Shown: positions 1 to 6,419 of the stretch, one piece after another | Layout of the letters: the number at the start of each line of letters is the position of its first letter | How positions within the stretch are numbered: position 1 is the stretch's first letter | Origin: Rhizobacter sp. | GTDB lineage: Bacteria; Pseudomonadota; Gammaproteobacteria; Burkholderiales; Burkholderiaceae_C | Length of the DNA stretch: 6,419 nucleotides | Reading direction: 5' to 3' | Assembly (NCBI GenBank): GCA_025351675.1 | Contig: JANXVK010000036.1 | Coordinates: 1 to 6,419 of the forward strand | The notes under the pieces: model-generated | Told to the model about the DNA's origin: nothing | Databases searched by the model: none | Seen by the model: only the letters and a program-made list of their open reading frames with translations | Position numbers and translations under genes: made by a program

Positions 1-1771
1 TGACCGCCAGCGCAATCTGCGGGTTCTCGGCAGGCGCGAAGGCCATGTACACCGCATGGTCGCGCTGGAACTCTTCCATCTTGGCGCCGTTGTACTTGTC
101 TTTCTGACCGATGGTCACGGCCTGCGCCGTACCGGTCTTGCCGCCCGACAGGTAGCCCGCGCCTGCGAACACCCGGGCCGAGGTGCCCTCTTGGGTGACG
201 CCCACCAGCGCCCTGCGGACAATCGCCACGTTTTCAGCCTTGTAGCCAAGATCGACCGGTGCCTCGGCCTGCAGGGGACGCGTCACGCGCGTCATCGGGT
301 CCTGCGTGCCGATTACCAGACGCGGCTTGTGCTTGATGCCGTTGTTGGCCAGCACCGCCGTAGCCTGCGCCAGCTGCAGCATGGTGAAGGTGTTGTAGCC
401 CTGGCCGATGCCGAGCGAGATGGTCTCGCCCGAATACCACTTCTGCGCTTCCTTCTTCTTGTAGGCGGTGCGCTTCCACCCGGTCGAAGGCAGCACGCCC
501 TTGACCTCGCCCTGCAGGTCGATGCCTGTGATGCGGCCGAAACCGAGCGGCGACATGAAATCGTGGATCGCGTCGACGCCGAGGTCGTTGGCGAGCATGT
601 AGTAGTAGGTATCGCACGATTGAGTGATCGACTTGAACATGTCGACCGTGCCGTGCCCGCCTTCCTTGTCGTCGCGGAAGCGGTGGTTGCCGAAGTTGAA
701 GAAGCCCGGGTCGTAGACCGTCTGCTGCGGCGTGCGCTTGCCGAGCGTGAGCGCGGCCAGCGCCATGAACGGCTTGAAGGTCGAGCCCGGCGGATACGTG
801 CCGCGCAGCGCCCGGTTGAGCAGTGGCTTGTCGGGCGATTCGTTCAGCGCCCGCCAGTTCTCGACGTCGATGCCGTCGACGAACAGGTTCGGGTCGAAGT
901 TGGGCTTGCTGACGAAGGCGAGCACCTCGCCGTTACGTGGATCGATGGCGACGAGCGCCCCACGCCGGTCGCCGAACAGCTCCTCGACCATTGCCTGCAA
1001 GCGGATGTCGATCGAGAGCACCAGCGCATTGCCCGGCGTCGCCGGATTGCTCTTCAGTCGGCGTACCGCATGGCCGCCGGCGCTCATCTCGACTTCCTCG
1101 AAGCCGGTCGCGCCGTGCAGCTCGCTCTCGTAGCTCTGCTCGATGCCGAGCTTGCCGATGTATTCAGTGCCGCGGTAGTTGGCGAGGTCGTCGTCGGACC
1201 AGTCGTCCTCCATCTGCTTCTTCTCGGTCGGATTGATCCGGCCGATGTAGCCGATCAGGTGGCTGCCGACCTGGCCGAGCGGGTAATTGCGGAACAGCCG
1301 CGCCTTGATGTCGACCCCCGCGAACATGAAGCGCTGCGCGGTGAAGCGCGCGACCTCGTCATCGGAGAGCTTGGTGCGGATCGGCAGCGACTCGAAGCTC
1401 CTGTTCTCGTCCATCAACCGCTTGAAGCGCTTGCGGTCGCGCGGCTCGATGTTGACAAGCGTGGCAAGCCGGTCGATCGTCGCCTCAAGGTCGTCGACCT
1501 TGCTCGGCGTGATCTCGAGCGTGTAGGCCGAATAGTTGTTGGCCAGCACGATGCCGTTGCGGTCGAGGATCAGCCCGCGGTTCGGCACGATCGGCACGAC
1601 CGTGATGCGGTTGTTCTCGGCCTGGGTCGAAAGCTCTTCGTGCTTGTAGACCTGCAGGTAGACGAGCCGCGCCGTCAGCAGGCCGAACGCGAACAGCACG
1701 AAGGTGGCGGCCGCGGCCAAGCGCATCCGAAAGCGCCCGACTTCCTGTTCGACGTTCTTCAGCTCGGTCAT
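1..1771 (-). CDS. mrdA: Penicillin-binding protein 2, elongation-specific peptidoglycan transpeptidase (3' end cut by the window edge)
   Basis: This class B penicillin-binding protein crosslinks new peptidoglycan during lateral-wall elongation, working with RodA and the MreBCD complex. It is anchored in the inner membrane with its catalytic domain in the periplasm. Seen in the sequence: 590 codons read from ATG at 1771 to the left edge without a stop. A short cytoplasmic N-terminus is followed by one membrane helix (about residues 18-38), then a dimerisation/pedestal domain (about 60-240) that includes NRGLILDRNG, then the transpeptidase domain. The active-site motifs are S330-T-F-K (nucleophile Ser330), S385-C-D387 (SxD in place of the textbook SxN) and K545-T-G547 within GGKTGTAQ. 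The E. coli protein is 633 residues, so only the C-terminal tail should be missing. The start is supported by a G-run (plus-strand 1776-1780) just upstream and by alignment of the N-terminus with the family. It is the fourth gene of the mre cluster, 136 bp after mreD, and rodA is expected next. Function is certain at family level. Confidence 0.97.
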   Translation of the reverse strand, partial: MTELKNVEQEVGRFRMRLAAAATFVLFAFGLLTARLVYLQVYKHEELSTQAENNRITVVPIVPNRGLILDRNGIVLANNYSAYTLEITPSKVDDLEATIDRLATLVNIEPRDRKRFKRLMDENRSFESLPIRTKLSDDEVARFTAQRFMFAGVDIKARLFRNYPLGQVGSHLIGYIGRINPTEKKQMEDDWSDDDLANYRGTEYIGKLGIEQSYESELHGATGFEEVEMSAGGHAVRRLKSNPATPGNALVLSIDIRLQAMVEELFGDRRGALVAIDPRNGEVLAFVSKPNFDPNLFVDGIDVENWRALNESPDKPLLNRALRGTYPPGSTFKPFMALAALTLGKRTPQQTVYDPGFFNFGNHRFRDDKEGGHGTVDMFKSITQSCDTYYYMLANDLGVDAIHDFMSPLGFGRITGIDLQGEVKGVLPSTGWKRTAYKKKEAQKWYSGETISLGIGQGYNTFTMLQLAQATAVLANNGIKHKPRLVIGTQDPMTRVTRPLQAEAPVDLGYKAENVAIVRRALVGVTQEGTSARVFAGAGYLSGGKTGTAQAVTIGQKDKYNGAKMEEFQRDHAVYMAFAPAENPQIALAV

Positions 1772-1907
1772 GGAACCCCCGGTTCGGCGGGTACGCCGAA
1801 CCACCCCCGAGGGCCACCAGGGGCGCCTTCGTTGCCCTTGGGGTTGCTGGTCCGGTTGGGAGCGGCCCGGCGCTGGCCCAGCGCGCGATGATCAGAAAGG
1901 TTTGAGT
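1772..1907 (-). other. 136-bp non-coding spacer between mreD and mrdA with several inverted repeats
   Basis: I see no convincing gene here. Besides the 9-bp hairpin near mrdA, the spacer holds a weaker imperfect stem (1817-1824 with 1834-1841, one mismatch in the mRNA sense) and a near-perfect palindrome (1871-1883, 6-base arms around one base). The gap is long for adjacent genes of one operon, given that mreC and mreD overlap. It may hold an internal promoter or a processing site, but I cannot pick out a clear -10/-35 pair. Confidence 0.5.
1781..1802 (-). repeat. Perfect 9-bp hairpin directly upstream of the mrdA ribosome binding site
   Basis: The two 9-base arms (1781-1789 and 1794-1802) are perfectly complementary, with a 4-base loop (1790-1793). 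In the mrdA mRNA the hairpin ends directly next to the G-run (1776-1780) that is the only Shine-Dalgarno candidate, 4 nt from the ATG. The first five bases of the proximal arm (1781-1785) can instead pair with 1773-1777 across a 3-base loop, which would cover part of that G-run. No U-tract follows, so it does not look like an intrinsic terminator. A role in mrdA translation or in mRNA end protection is inference. Confidence 0.6.
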
Positions 1908-2429
1908 TCACAGGGGCCGATTTTCGTCCCGATCGGGGGCGCGGCGCTGCGGAGCCAACAGCAGCCACGTGGCGATCGGCCACAGCAGCGCCTCGAACAC
2001 CGGCGCGAGCAGCACCTGCCAGCCGGGGAACATGCCGCCGGCGATCATCCGCACGACCAGCGATACGGCGTGCGCGGCGAAGAACAGCGGCAGGATCTGC
2101 ACCGCCTGCGACGGCACCGTGAACCACAGCAGGCGTCGGTGGATCGTGATCGCGAAGAAGCTCAGCAGCGTGTAGGCCAGCGCGTGCTGGCCGAGCACTG
2201 CACCGTCGTGCACGTCCATCAGCAGACCGAAGAAGAACGCCAGGCCCACGCCAACGCGGCGCGACTGGTGGACGTTCCAGAACACCAGCACGAGTGCCAC
2301 GAAATCGGGCAGCATCGGCACCCGGCCGAGCGGCACGATGTTGAGCGCGAACGCGACCAGCAACGTGAACGCGACGAACAGCGGGTTGACGGGCAGCAGC
2401 AGTTGATCGTTGGCGCGCGGCATGATCAT
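1908..2429 (-). CDS. mreD: Rod shape-determining protein MreD (inner-membrane)
   Basis: MreD is a small integral membrane protein that joins MreC and MreB in the elongasome. It is required for rod shape in E. coli and many other rods. The 173-residue product (E. coli 162) is strongly hydrophobic, with about six membrane segments: roughly residues 14-34, 39-53, 59-74, 78-96, 105-131 and 137-159. It ends in a short polar tail starting at PQRRAPDRDE. Family-typical stretches are LLPVNPLF, PDFVALVLVFWNVHQ and GLLMDVHDG. The start used is ATG at 2429, which overlaps the mreC stop as ATGA; GGGAG 7 nt upstream supports it. A second in-frame ATG (2423) is two codons downstream and is less well spaced from that site. 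The overlap implies translational coupling to mreC. Function comes from family resemblance plus position. Confidence 0.95.
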   Translation of the reverse strand: MIMPRANDQLLLPVNPLFVAFTLLVAFALNIVPLGRVPMLPDFVALVLVFWNVHQSRRVGVGLAFFFGLLMDVHDGAVLGQHALAYTLLSFFAITIHRRLLWFTVPSQAVQILPLFFAAHAVSLVVRMIAGGMFPGWQVLLAPVFEALLWPIATWLLLAPQRRAPDRDENRPL

Positions 2430-3382
2430 GGCGCCGCTCCCGGGCGCGACGCGGCGCGCGAGCCCTTCTTCGCGGTGCCCGGCTTCGCCTCGGGTGCAGT
2501 TGCCGGCTCGGGCCGCGCCGGCATTTGCAGGCCGACCGGCTCGATCACCATCACATGGCGCACGCCGTCGGTCTTCGCGGTCGGCGTCAGCACGATGCGC
2601 GCGAAGCCCGAGTCGAGCTTGCGGTCGACGCTCGCGATCGTCGCGACCGGCAGGCCCGGCGGGTAGATGCCGTCGACGCCCGAGGTCGTCAGCACGTCGC
2701 CGGGTTGCACATCGGCGTTGCCGGCCATGAAGCGCATCTCCATGCCCGCGCCGATCGCGCCGGCGCTGCCGAACGCCGCGCCGCGCGCCTGGGTGCGGGT
2801 GTTGAGCACGGGGATCGCGGCGTCCTTGTCGGTCAGCAGCGTGACCTCGCTCGACAGCGGGTAGACGCGCGTGACCTGGCCGAGCACGCCGGTCTCGTTG
2901 ATCACCGGCGACGCGACGACGATGCCGTTGGTCGCGCCGCGGTCGATGATGACCTTGCGTGAATACGGATCAGCCGCCTCGTACAGCACCTGCGCCGCCT
3001 GCGACTTGACGTTGATGCTCGGCCGCAGCTCGAGCAGGCCGCGCAGGTGCGCGTTCTCGGTCAGCAGCTGCTCGACGCGCAGCGAGCGCTCCGACTGCTC
3101 GGCGAGCGTGCGCTTGACCGCCTCTTCGTTTGCGAGCGCGCCCTGCAGGCCCATGAAGTAGCCGCTGCCGCTCTGGATCGCCTGCACCGGCACGAGCAGC
3201 GCCTGCTGCGGGTAGTACAGCGCGGTCGCGACCACCGCACGGAGCTGGCGAGTCGCCGCGAAACGGTTGTCGGCGACCATCAGGAACAGCGCGAGCGCCG
3301 AACACAGGATCAGCTTGGTTAGCGCCGACGGCCCTTGGCGGAAAAAGGGCGGTGGCGTCCGGTCGATGGTTCCGATGGCCAT
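2426..3382 (-). CDS. mreC: Rod shape-determining protein MreC
   Basis: MreC is a bitopic inner-membrane protein whose periplasmic part contacts PBP2 and links it to MreB and MreD. The 318-residue product has a short cytoplasmic N-terminus containing the betaproteobacterial-looking DRTPPPFFRQGPSALTKL, a membrane helix (about 20-37), a predicted coiled coil (about 80-119, rich in Glu/Leu/Arg), and the beta-rich MreC core (about 125-283) with conserved stretches such as KVIIDRGATNGI and GDVLTTSGVDGIYPPGLPV. The last 30 or so residues are Ala/Pro/Lys-rich and look disordered. The start ATG at 3382 is the only good candidate: an in-frame stop lies about 20 nt upstream, within the TGATCA repeat region. 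No strong Shine-Dalgarno precedes it. mreC follows mreB after a 154-bp spacer and overlaps mreD by 4 nt. Confidence 0.97.
   Translation of the reverse strand: MAIGTIDRTPPPFFRQGPSALTKLILCSALALFLMVADNRFAATRQLRAVVATALYYPQQALLVPVQAIQSGSGYFMGLQGALANEEAVKRTLAEQSERSLRVEQLLTENAHLRGLLELRPSINVKSQAAQVLYEAADPYSRKVIIDRGATNGIVVASPVINETGVLGQVTRVYPLSSEVTLLTDKDAAIPVLNTRTQARGAAFGSAGAIGAGMEMRFMAGNADVQPGDVLTTSGVDGIYPPGLPVATIASVDRKLDSGFARIVLTPTAKTDGVRHVMVIEPVGLQMPARPEPATAPEAKPGTAKKGSRAASRPGAAP
2437..2441 (-). promoter_or_regulatory. Ribosome binding site of mreD inside the mreC 3' end
   Basis: GGGAG on the minus strand lies 7 nt upstream of the ATG at 2429 and 13 nt from the alternative ATG at 2423. The spacing favours the upstream start, which overlaps the mreC stop codon. 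Confidence 0.5.
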
Positions 3383-3400
3383 GGGGCTATTGCGCGGCTG

Positions 3401-3417
3401 TGATCAGGGGTTGATCA
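3401..3417. repeat. Two TGATCA palindromes spaced 11 bp apart upstream of mreC
   Basis: TGATCA occurs at 3401-3406 and again at 3412-3417, about one helical turn apart, 19-35 bp upstream of the mreC ATG. The spacing would suit a dimeric DNA-binding protein, but no known operator is recognised and the motif is short. Confidence 0.35.
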
Positions 3418-3423
3418 GTGCTC

Positions 3424-3458
3424 GGAATCCTCGCGTACTTCCAGTACGTTCCGGTTCC
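3424..3458 (-). repeat. Imperfect 35-bp palindrome upstream of mreC
   Basis: The core CGTACT/AGTACG (3434-3439 and 3443-3448) flanks a 3-base loop. The outer arms 3424-3430 and 3453-3458 pair with one bulged T (3428). An internal mismatched stretch separates the two paired parts. Function is unknown. Confidence 0.5.
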
Positions 3459-3480
3459 TGTGCGCCGCCCGCCCCCTGCT

Positions 3481-3533
3481 GACGGCCGCTCGCTACGCCC
3501 CAGCGAGCGAAGCGCGTGGAGCAGCGGGCCGTC
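3481..3533 (-). repeat. Nested stem-loop just downstream of the mreB stop codon
   Basis: The outer arms 3481-3487 and 3527-3533 are a perfect 7-base inverted repeat. Inside, 3487-3494 and 3502-3509 form a perfect 8-base stem with a 7-base loop; position 3487 is shared, so 7 bp of the inner stem can coexist with the outer one. The structure begins 3 bp after the mreB stop codon. The position suits an mRNA 3'-protecting or processing hairpin. It could also be a dispersed REP-like repeat, which needs the rest of the genome to judge. Confidence 0.6.
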
Positions 3534-3536
3534 CAC

Positions 3537-4601
<1,065 letters not shown>

Positions 4602-4725
4602 TCACGCAGCCCGCGGGGCATTGAAGCAGGCGCGGCGCTGTGGGGCGGGTCGTTATCCGTGGTGGATTGTTGTGGGGGCACCCTAACAGCCGGCAAATCG
4701 CCAACGCAACGATGCGCAATGACGA

Positions 4726-4766
4726 TTTACACAGGCCCGAGGGGCTTGTGGATAACCGGGGATAAT
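4726..4766 (+). promoter_or_regulatory. gatC: Possible sigma-70 type promoter elements for gatCA(B)
   Basis: TTTACA (4726-4731) matches TTGACA at five of six positions, and GATAAT (4761-4766) matches TATAAT at five of six, but they are too far apart to form one promoter. TTTACA with GATAAC (4751-4756) would need a 19-bp spacer. The region is the best candidate for the gatC promoter, but I cannot fix the start site. The implied leader is about 60-70 nt. Confidence 0.3.
4747..4755 (-). promoter_or_regulatory. Consensus DnaA-box 9-mer (TTATCCACA)
   Basis: The minus strand reads TTATCCACA, identical to the classical high-affinity DnaA box. A second TTATCC occurs 10 bp away in the same orientation (minus strand, 4765-4760), but its last three bases depart from the consensus at two positions. 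The box lies between mreB and gatC and overlaps the possible gatC promoter. DnaA binding here is inference; a chance match is possible. Confidence 0.45.
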
Positions 4767-4834
4767 ACCGCAAGCCCTGCGGCTTTCGACACGCCGCGCC
4801 CTGTTTTGAACCGCAAAAGAGCCCCCGATTTCCC

Positions 4835-5137
4835 ATGGCCCTGACCCCTCACGACGTGAGCCGCATCGCCCAGTTGGCGCGGCTCGAACTGCCGCCTGCC
4901 GAGCAGGCCGCGATGCTCGCGCAGCTCAACGATTTCTTCGGCATCGTCGAGCAGATGAGTGCGGTCGACACGAGCGGCGTCGAGCCGCTGTACACACCGC
5001 TGTCGGCGGTGCAGGAAGTGACCTTGCGGCTGCGCGACGACAAGGTCAGCGAAACCGATCAGCGCGACGCGAATCAGCGCAGCGCACCGGCGGTCGAAGA
5101 CGGGCTGTTTCTGGTGCCGAAGGTGATCGGCGCATGA
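4835..5137 (+). CDS. gatC: Asp/Glu-tRNA(Asn/Gln) amidotransferase subunit C (GatC)
   Basis: GatC is the small subunit of the GatCAB amidotransferase. It wraps around GatA and GatB and stabilises the complex that amidates Glu-tRNA(Gln) and/or Asp-tRNA(Asn) in the cytoplasm. The 100-residue product is the usual length. It shows the family pattern: an N-terminal helical part ([12 protein letters not shown], 8-19), a linker with P-L-Y-T-P, and the C-terminal [16 protein letters not shown]. The start at 4835 has only a weak upstream purine run (AAAAGAG, about 13 nt away). Its stop overlaps the gatA start (ATGA), so the two are translationally coupled. It is divergent from mreB, an arrangement I recall from other Burkholderiales. 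Confidence 0.97.
   Translation: MALTPHDVSRIAQLARLELPPAEQAAMLAQLNDFFGIVEQMSAVDTSGVEPLYTPLSAVQEVTLRLRDDKVSETDQRDANQRSAPAVEDGLFLVPKVIGA
5120..5127 (+). promoter_or_regulatory. Ribosome binding site of gatA within the gatC 3' end
   Basis: AAGGTGAT, a close match to the Shine-Dalgarno core, ends 6 nt before the ATG at 5134. This fixes the gatA start, which overlaps the gatC stop by 4 nt. Confidence 0.7.
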
Positions 5138-6419
5138 AGCAGATCCACGAGATGGGCGTGGCCGAACTGGGCCGCGCGATGGCCTCGAGAGCCGTTTCCA
5201 GCGTCGAAGCGACGAAACATCTGCTCGCACGAATTGCCGCTCACGAACAACTCGGCGCAATGCTGATCACGGACGACGCGGGCGCGCTCGAACACGCCAA
5301 AGCGGCCGACGCGAAGCGCGCCGCGGGCGCGCACGGCGCACTGCTCGGCGTGCCGCTCGCGCACAAGGACATCTTCGTCACCCGCGACCTGCCGACCACG
5401 GCTGGCTCGAAGATGATCGAGGGCTACCGCAGCCCGTTCGACGCGACCGTCGTGGCGCGCCTGACCGAGGCCGGCGTCGTCACGCTCGGCAAGCTGAACT
5501 GCGACGAGTTCGCGATGGGCTCCGGCAACGAGAACTCGGCGTATCGCCCGGTCAAGAACCCGTGGGACACGTCGCGCGTGCCGGGCGGCTCGTCCGGCGG
5601 CTCGGCCGCCGCGGTCGCCGCGCGCCTGATGCCGGCCGCGACCGGCACCGACACCGGTGGCTCGATCCGCCAGCCGGCCAGCTTCACCGGCATCACCGGC
5701 ATCAAGCCGACCTACGGCGTGTGTTCGCGCTACGGGATGATCGCGTTCGCCTCCAGCCTCGACCAGGCCGGGCCGCTCGCGCGCTCTGCCTGCGACTGCG
5801 CGCTGCTGCTCGGCGCGATGAGTGGCTTCGACGAGCGCGACTCGACCAGCGCGCAGCGACCGCCGCAGGACTTTCATGCCGCGATGCTGAAACCGCGCGA
5901 AGGCGCGACCGCCGCGCAGCCGTTGAAAGGCCTGCGCATCGGCTTGCCGAGAGAGTTCTTCCCGGCCGCACTCGCCGCCGACGTGAATGGCGCGGTGCGC
6001 GCCGCGCTCGCCGAATTCGAGAAGCTCGGCGCGACGCTGGTCGACGTGAGCCTGCCGCGCACCGAGCTGTCGATCCCGGTGTACTACATCATCGCGCCGG
6101 CCGAAGCTTCGTCGAACCTGAGCCGCTTCGACGGTGTGCGCTACGGCCACCGCGCCGCAAAATACGGCGACCTGGAAGACATGTACAAGAAGAGCCGCAG
6201 CGAGGGCTTCGGCGCCGAGGTCAAGCGCCGCATCATGATCGGCACCTACGTGCTGAGCCACGGCTACTACGACGCCTACTACCTGCAGGCGCAGAAGCTG
6301 CGCCGCATGATCGCCGACGACTTCCAGCAGGCGTTTGCCCAGTGCGACGTGATTGCCGGCCCGGTCGCGCCCACCGTGGCCTGGAAGCTGGGCAACAAGG
6401 CCGCCGACCCGGTCGCCGC
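5134..6419 (+). CDS. gatA: Asp/Glu-tRNA(Asn/Gln) amidotransferase subunit A (GatA; 3' end cut by the window edge)
   Basis: GatA is the glutaminase subunit of GatCAB. It releases ammonia from glutamine, and the ammonia is channelled to GatB to amidate the mischarged tRNA. Seen: 428 complete codons from ATG 5134 to the right edge without a stop; full-length family members are about 490 residues, so about 60 are missing. It belongs to the amidase-signature family, and the Ser-cisSer-Lys triad is intact: Lys78 (AHKDIF), Ser153 ([11 protein letters not shown]) and nucleophile Ser177 ([11 protein letters not shown]). The spacings 75 and 24 equal those I recall for S. aureus GatA (79/154/178). [16 protein letters not shown] (122-137) is also typical of GatA as opposed to other amidases. 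The start is set by a good Shine-Dalgarno and the 4-nt overlap with gatC. gatB is expected just beyond the window. Confidence 0.98.
   Translation, partial: MKQIHEMGVAELGRAMASRAVSSVEATKHLLARIAAHEQLGAMLITDDAGALEHAKAADAKRAAGAHGALLGVPLAHKDIFVTRDLPTTAGSKMIEGYRSPFDATVVARLTEAGVVTLGKLNCDEFAMGSGNENSAYRPVKNPWDTSRVPGGSSGGSAAAVAARLMPAATGTDTGGSIRQPASFTGITGIKPTYGVCSRYGMIAFASSLDQAGPLARSACDCALLLGAMSGFDERDSTSAQRPPQDFHAAMLKPREGATAAQPLKGLRIGLPREFFPAALAADVNGAVRAALAEFEKLGATLVDVSLPRTELSIPVYYIIAPAEASSNLSRFDGVRYGHRAAKYGDLEDMYKKSRSEGFGAEVKRRIMIGTYVLSHGYYDAYYLQAQKLRRMIADDFQQAFAQCDVIAGPVAPTVAWKLGNKAADPVA

Larger units (their letters stand above)
3383..3536 (-). other. 154-bp non-coding spacer between mreB and mreC, dense in inverted repeats
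   Basis: No gene is visible. Reading from mreB towards mreC, it contains a nested stem structure (3481-3533), an imperfect palindrome (3424-3458) and a pair of TGATCA palindromes (3401-3417). No stem is followed by a T-run on the minus strand, so none looks like an intrinsic terminator. Such stems between mreB and mreC could stabilise the upstream mreB message, or they could be an intergenic repeat family. Both ideas are inference. Confidence 0.6.

Noticed and set aside
56..1891. 611-codon open frame on the plus strand, antisense to mrdA
   Set aside because: It is a mirror frame of a GC-rich gene: the composition is Arg/Ala/Val/Asp-rich without domains, and the opposite strand encodes PBP2 with all catalytic motifs.
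1768..2127. 119-codon minus-strand frame ending at the mrdA start with an ATGA overlap
   Set aside because: The overlap looked like translational coupling, but the frame lies mostly inside mreD in another phase and its sequence is Arg/Ala-rich without family features.
1704..2666. 320-codon plus-strand open frame spanning the mrdA start, the spacer and mreD
   Set aside because: It crosses three annotated features on the other strand and has Gln/Arg/His-rich low-complexity content typical of antisense frames.
3481..3533. Intrinsic terminator between mreB and mreC
   Set aside because: The stems are strong and GC-rich, but no U-run follows on the transcribed strand.
4659..4844. 61-codon plus-strand frame in the mreB/gatC spacer
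   Set aside because: It has no ribosome binding site or recognisable content, and it runs through the promoter region into gatC out of frame.
5074..6261. 395-codon open frame on the minus strand, antisense to gatA
   Set aside because: It is a His/Arg/Ala-rich shadow of gatA, with no recognisable protein features. GatA on the plus strand has its full triad.

Overview
The window is high-GC chromosomal DNA from a betaproteobacterium, most likely of the order Burkholderiales. The Rubrivivax/Leptothrix/Methylibium side of that order is my best guess, based on the look of MreC and MreD. The evidence is the gene order (gatC-gatA divergent from mreB-mreC-mreD-mrdA), the strong G/C bias at third codon positions, and the protein sequences themselves. 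It is core housekeeping DNA. I see no mobile element, CRISPR array, tRNA, rRNA or horizontally acquired block.

Left part (1-4580, minus strand): the cell-shape (elongasome) cluster, read right to left. It runs mreB (actin-like filament), a 154-bp spacer rich in inverted repeats, mreC (periplasmic scaffold), mreD (integral membrane partner; its start overlaps the mreC stop by 4 nt), a 136-bp structured spacer, and mrdA (PBP2, the elongation transpeptidase). mrdA runs off the left edge after 590 codons. rodA would be expected next, outside the window.

Middle (4581-4834): a 254-bp divergent intergenic region serving mreB on the left and gatC on the right. It contains a perfect consensus DnaA-box 9-mer and A/T-rich promoter-like hexamers, but no well-resolved promoter for mreB.

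Right part (4835-6419, plus strand): gatC and gatA, overlapping by 4 nt. They encode two subunits of the GatCAB amidotransferase, which makes Gln-tRNA(Gln) and/or Asn-tRNA(Asn) from the mischarged Glu/Asp forms. gatA runs off the right edge at codon 428. gatB is expected beyond it.

Functionally, MreB organises the elongation machinery under the membrane, and MreC and MreD link it to PBP2 (and RodA), which crosslinks new lateral-wall peptidoglycan. GatCAB is a separate translation function that shares only the divergent promoter region. All coding functions are well known. The less explained parts are non-coding: the two structured spacers inside the mre cluster, a possible fold-back on the mrdA ribosome binding site, and the DnaA box between the two operons.
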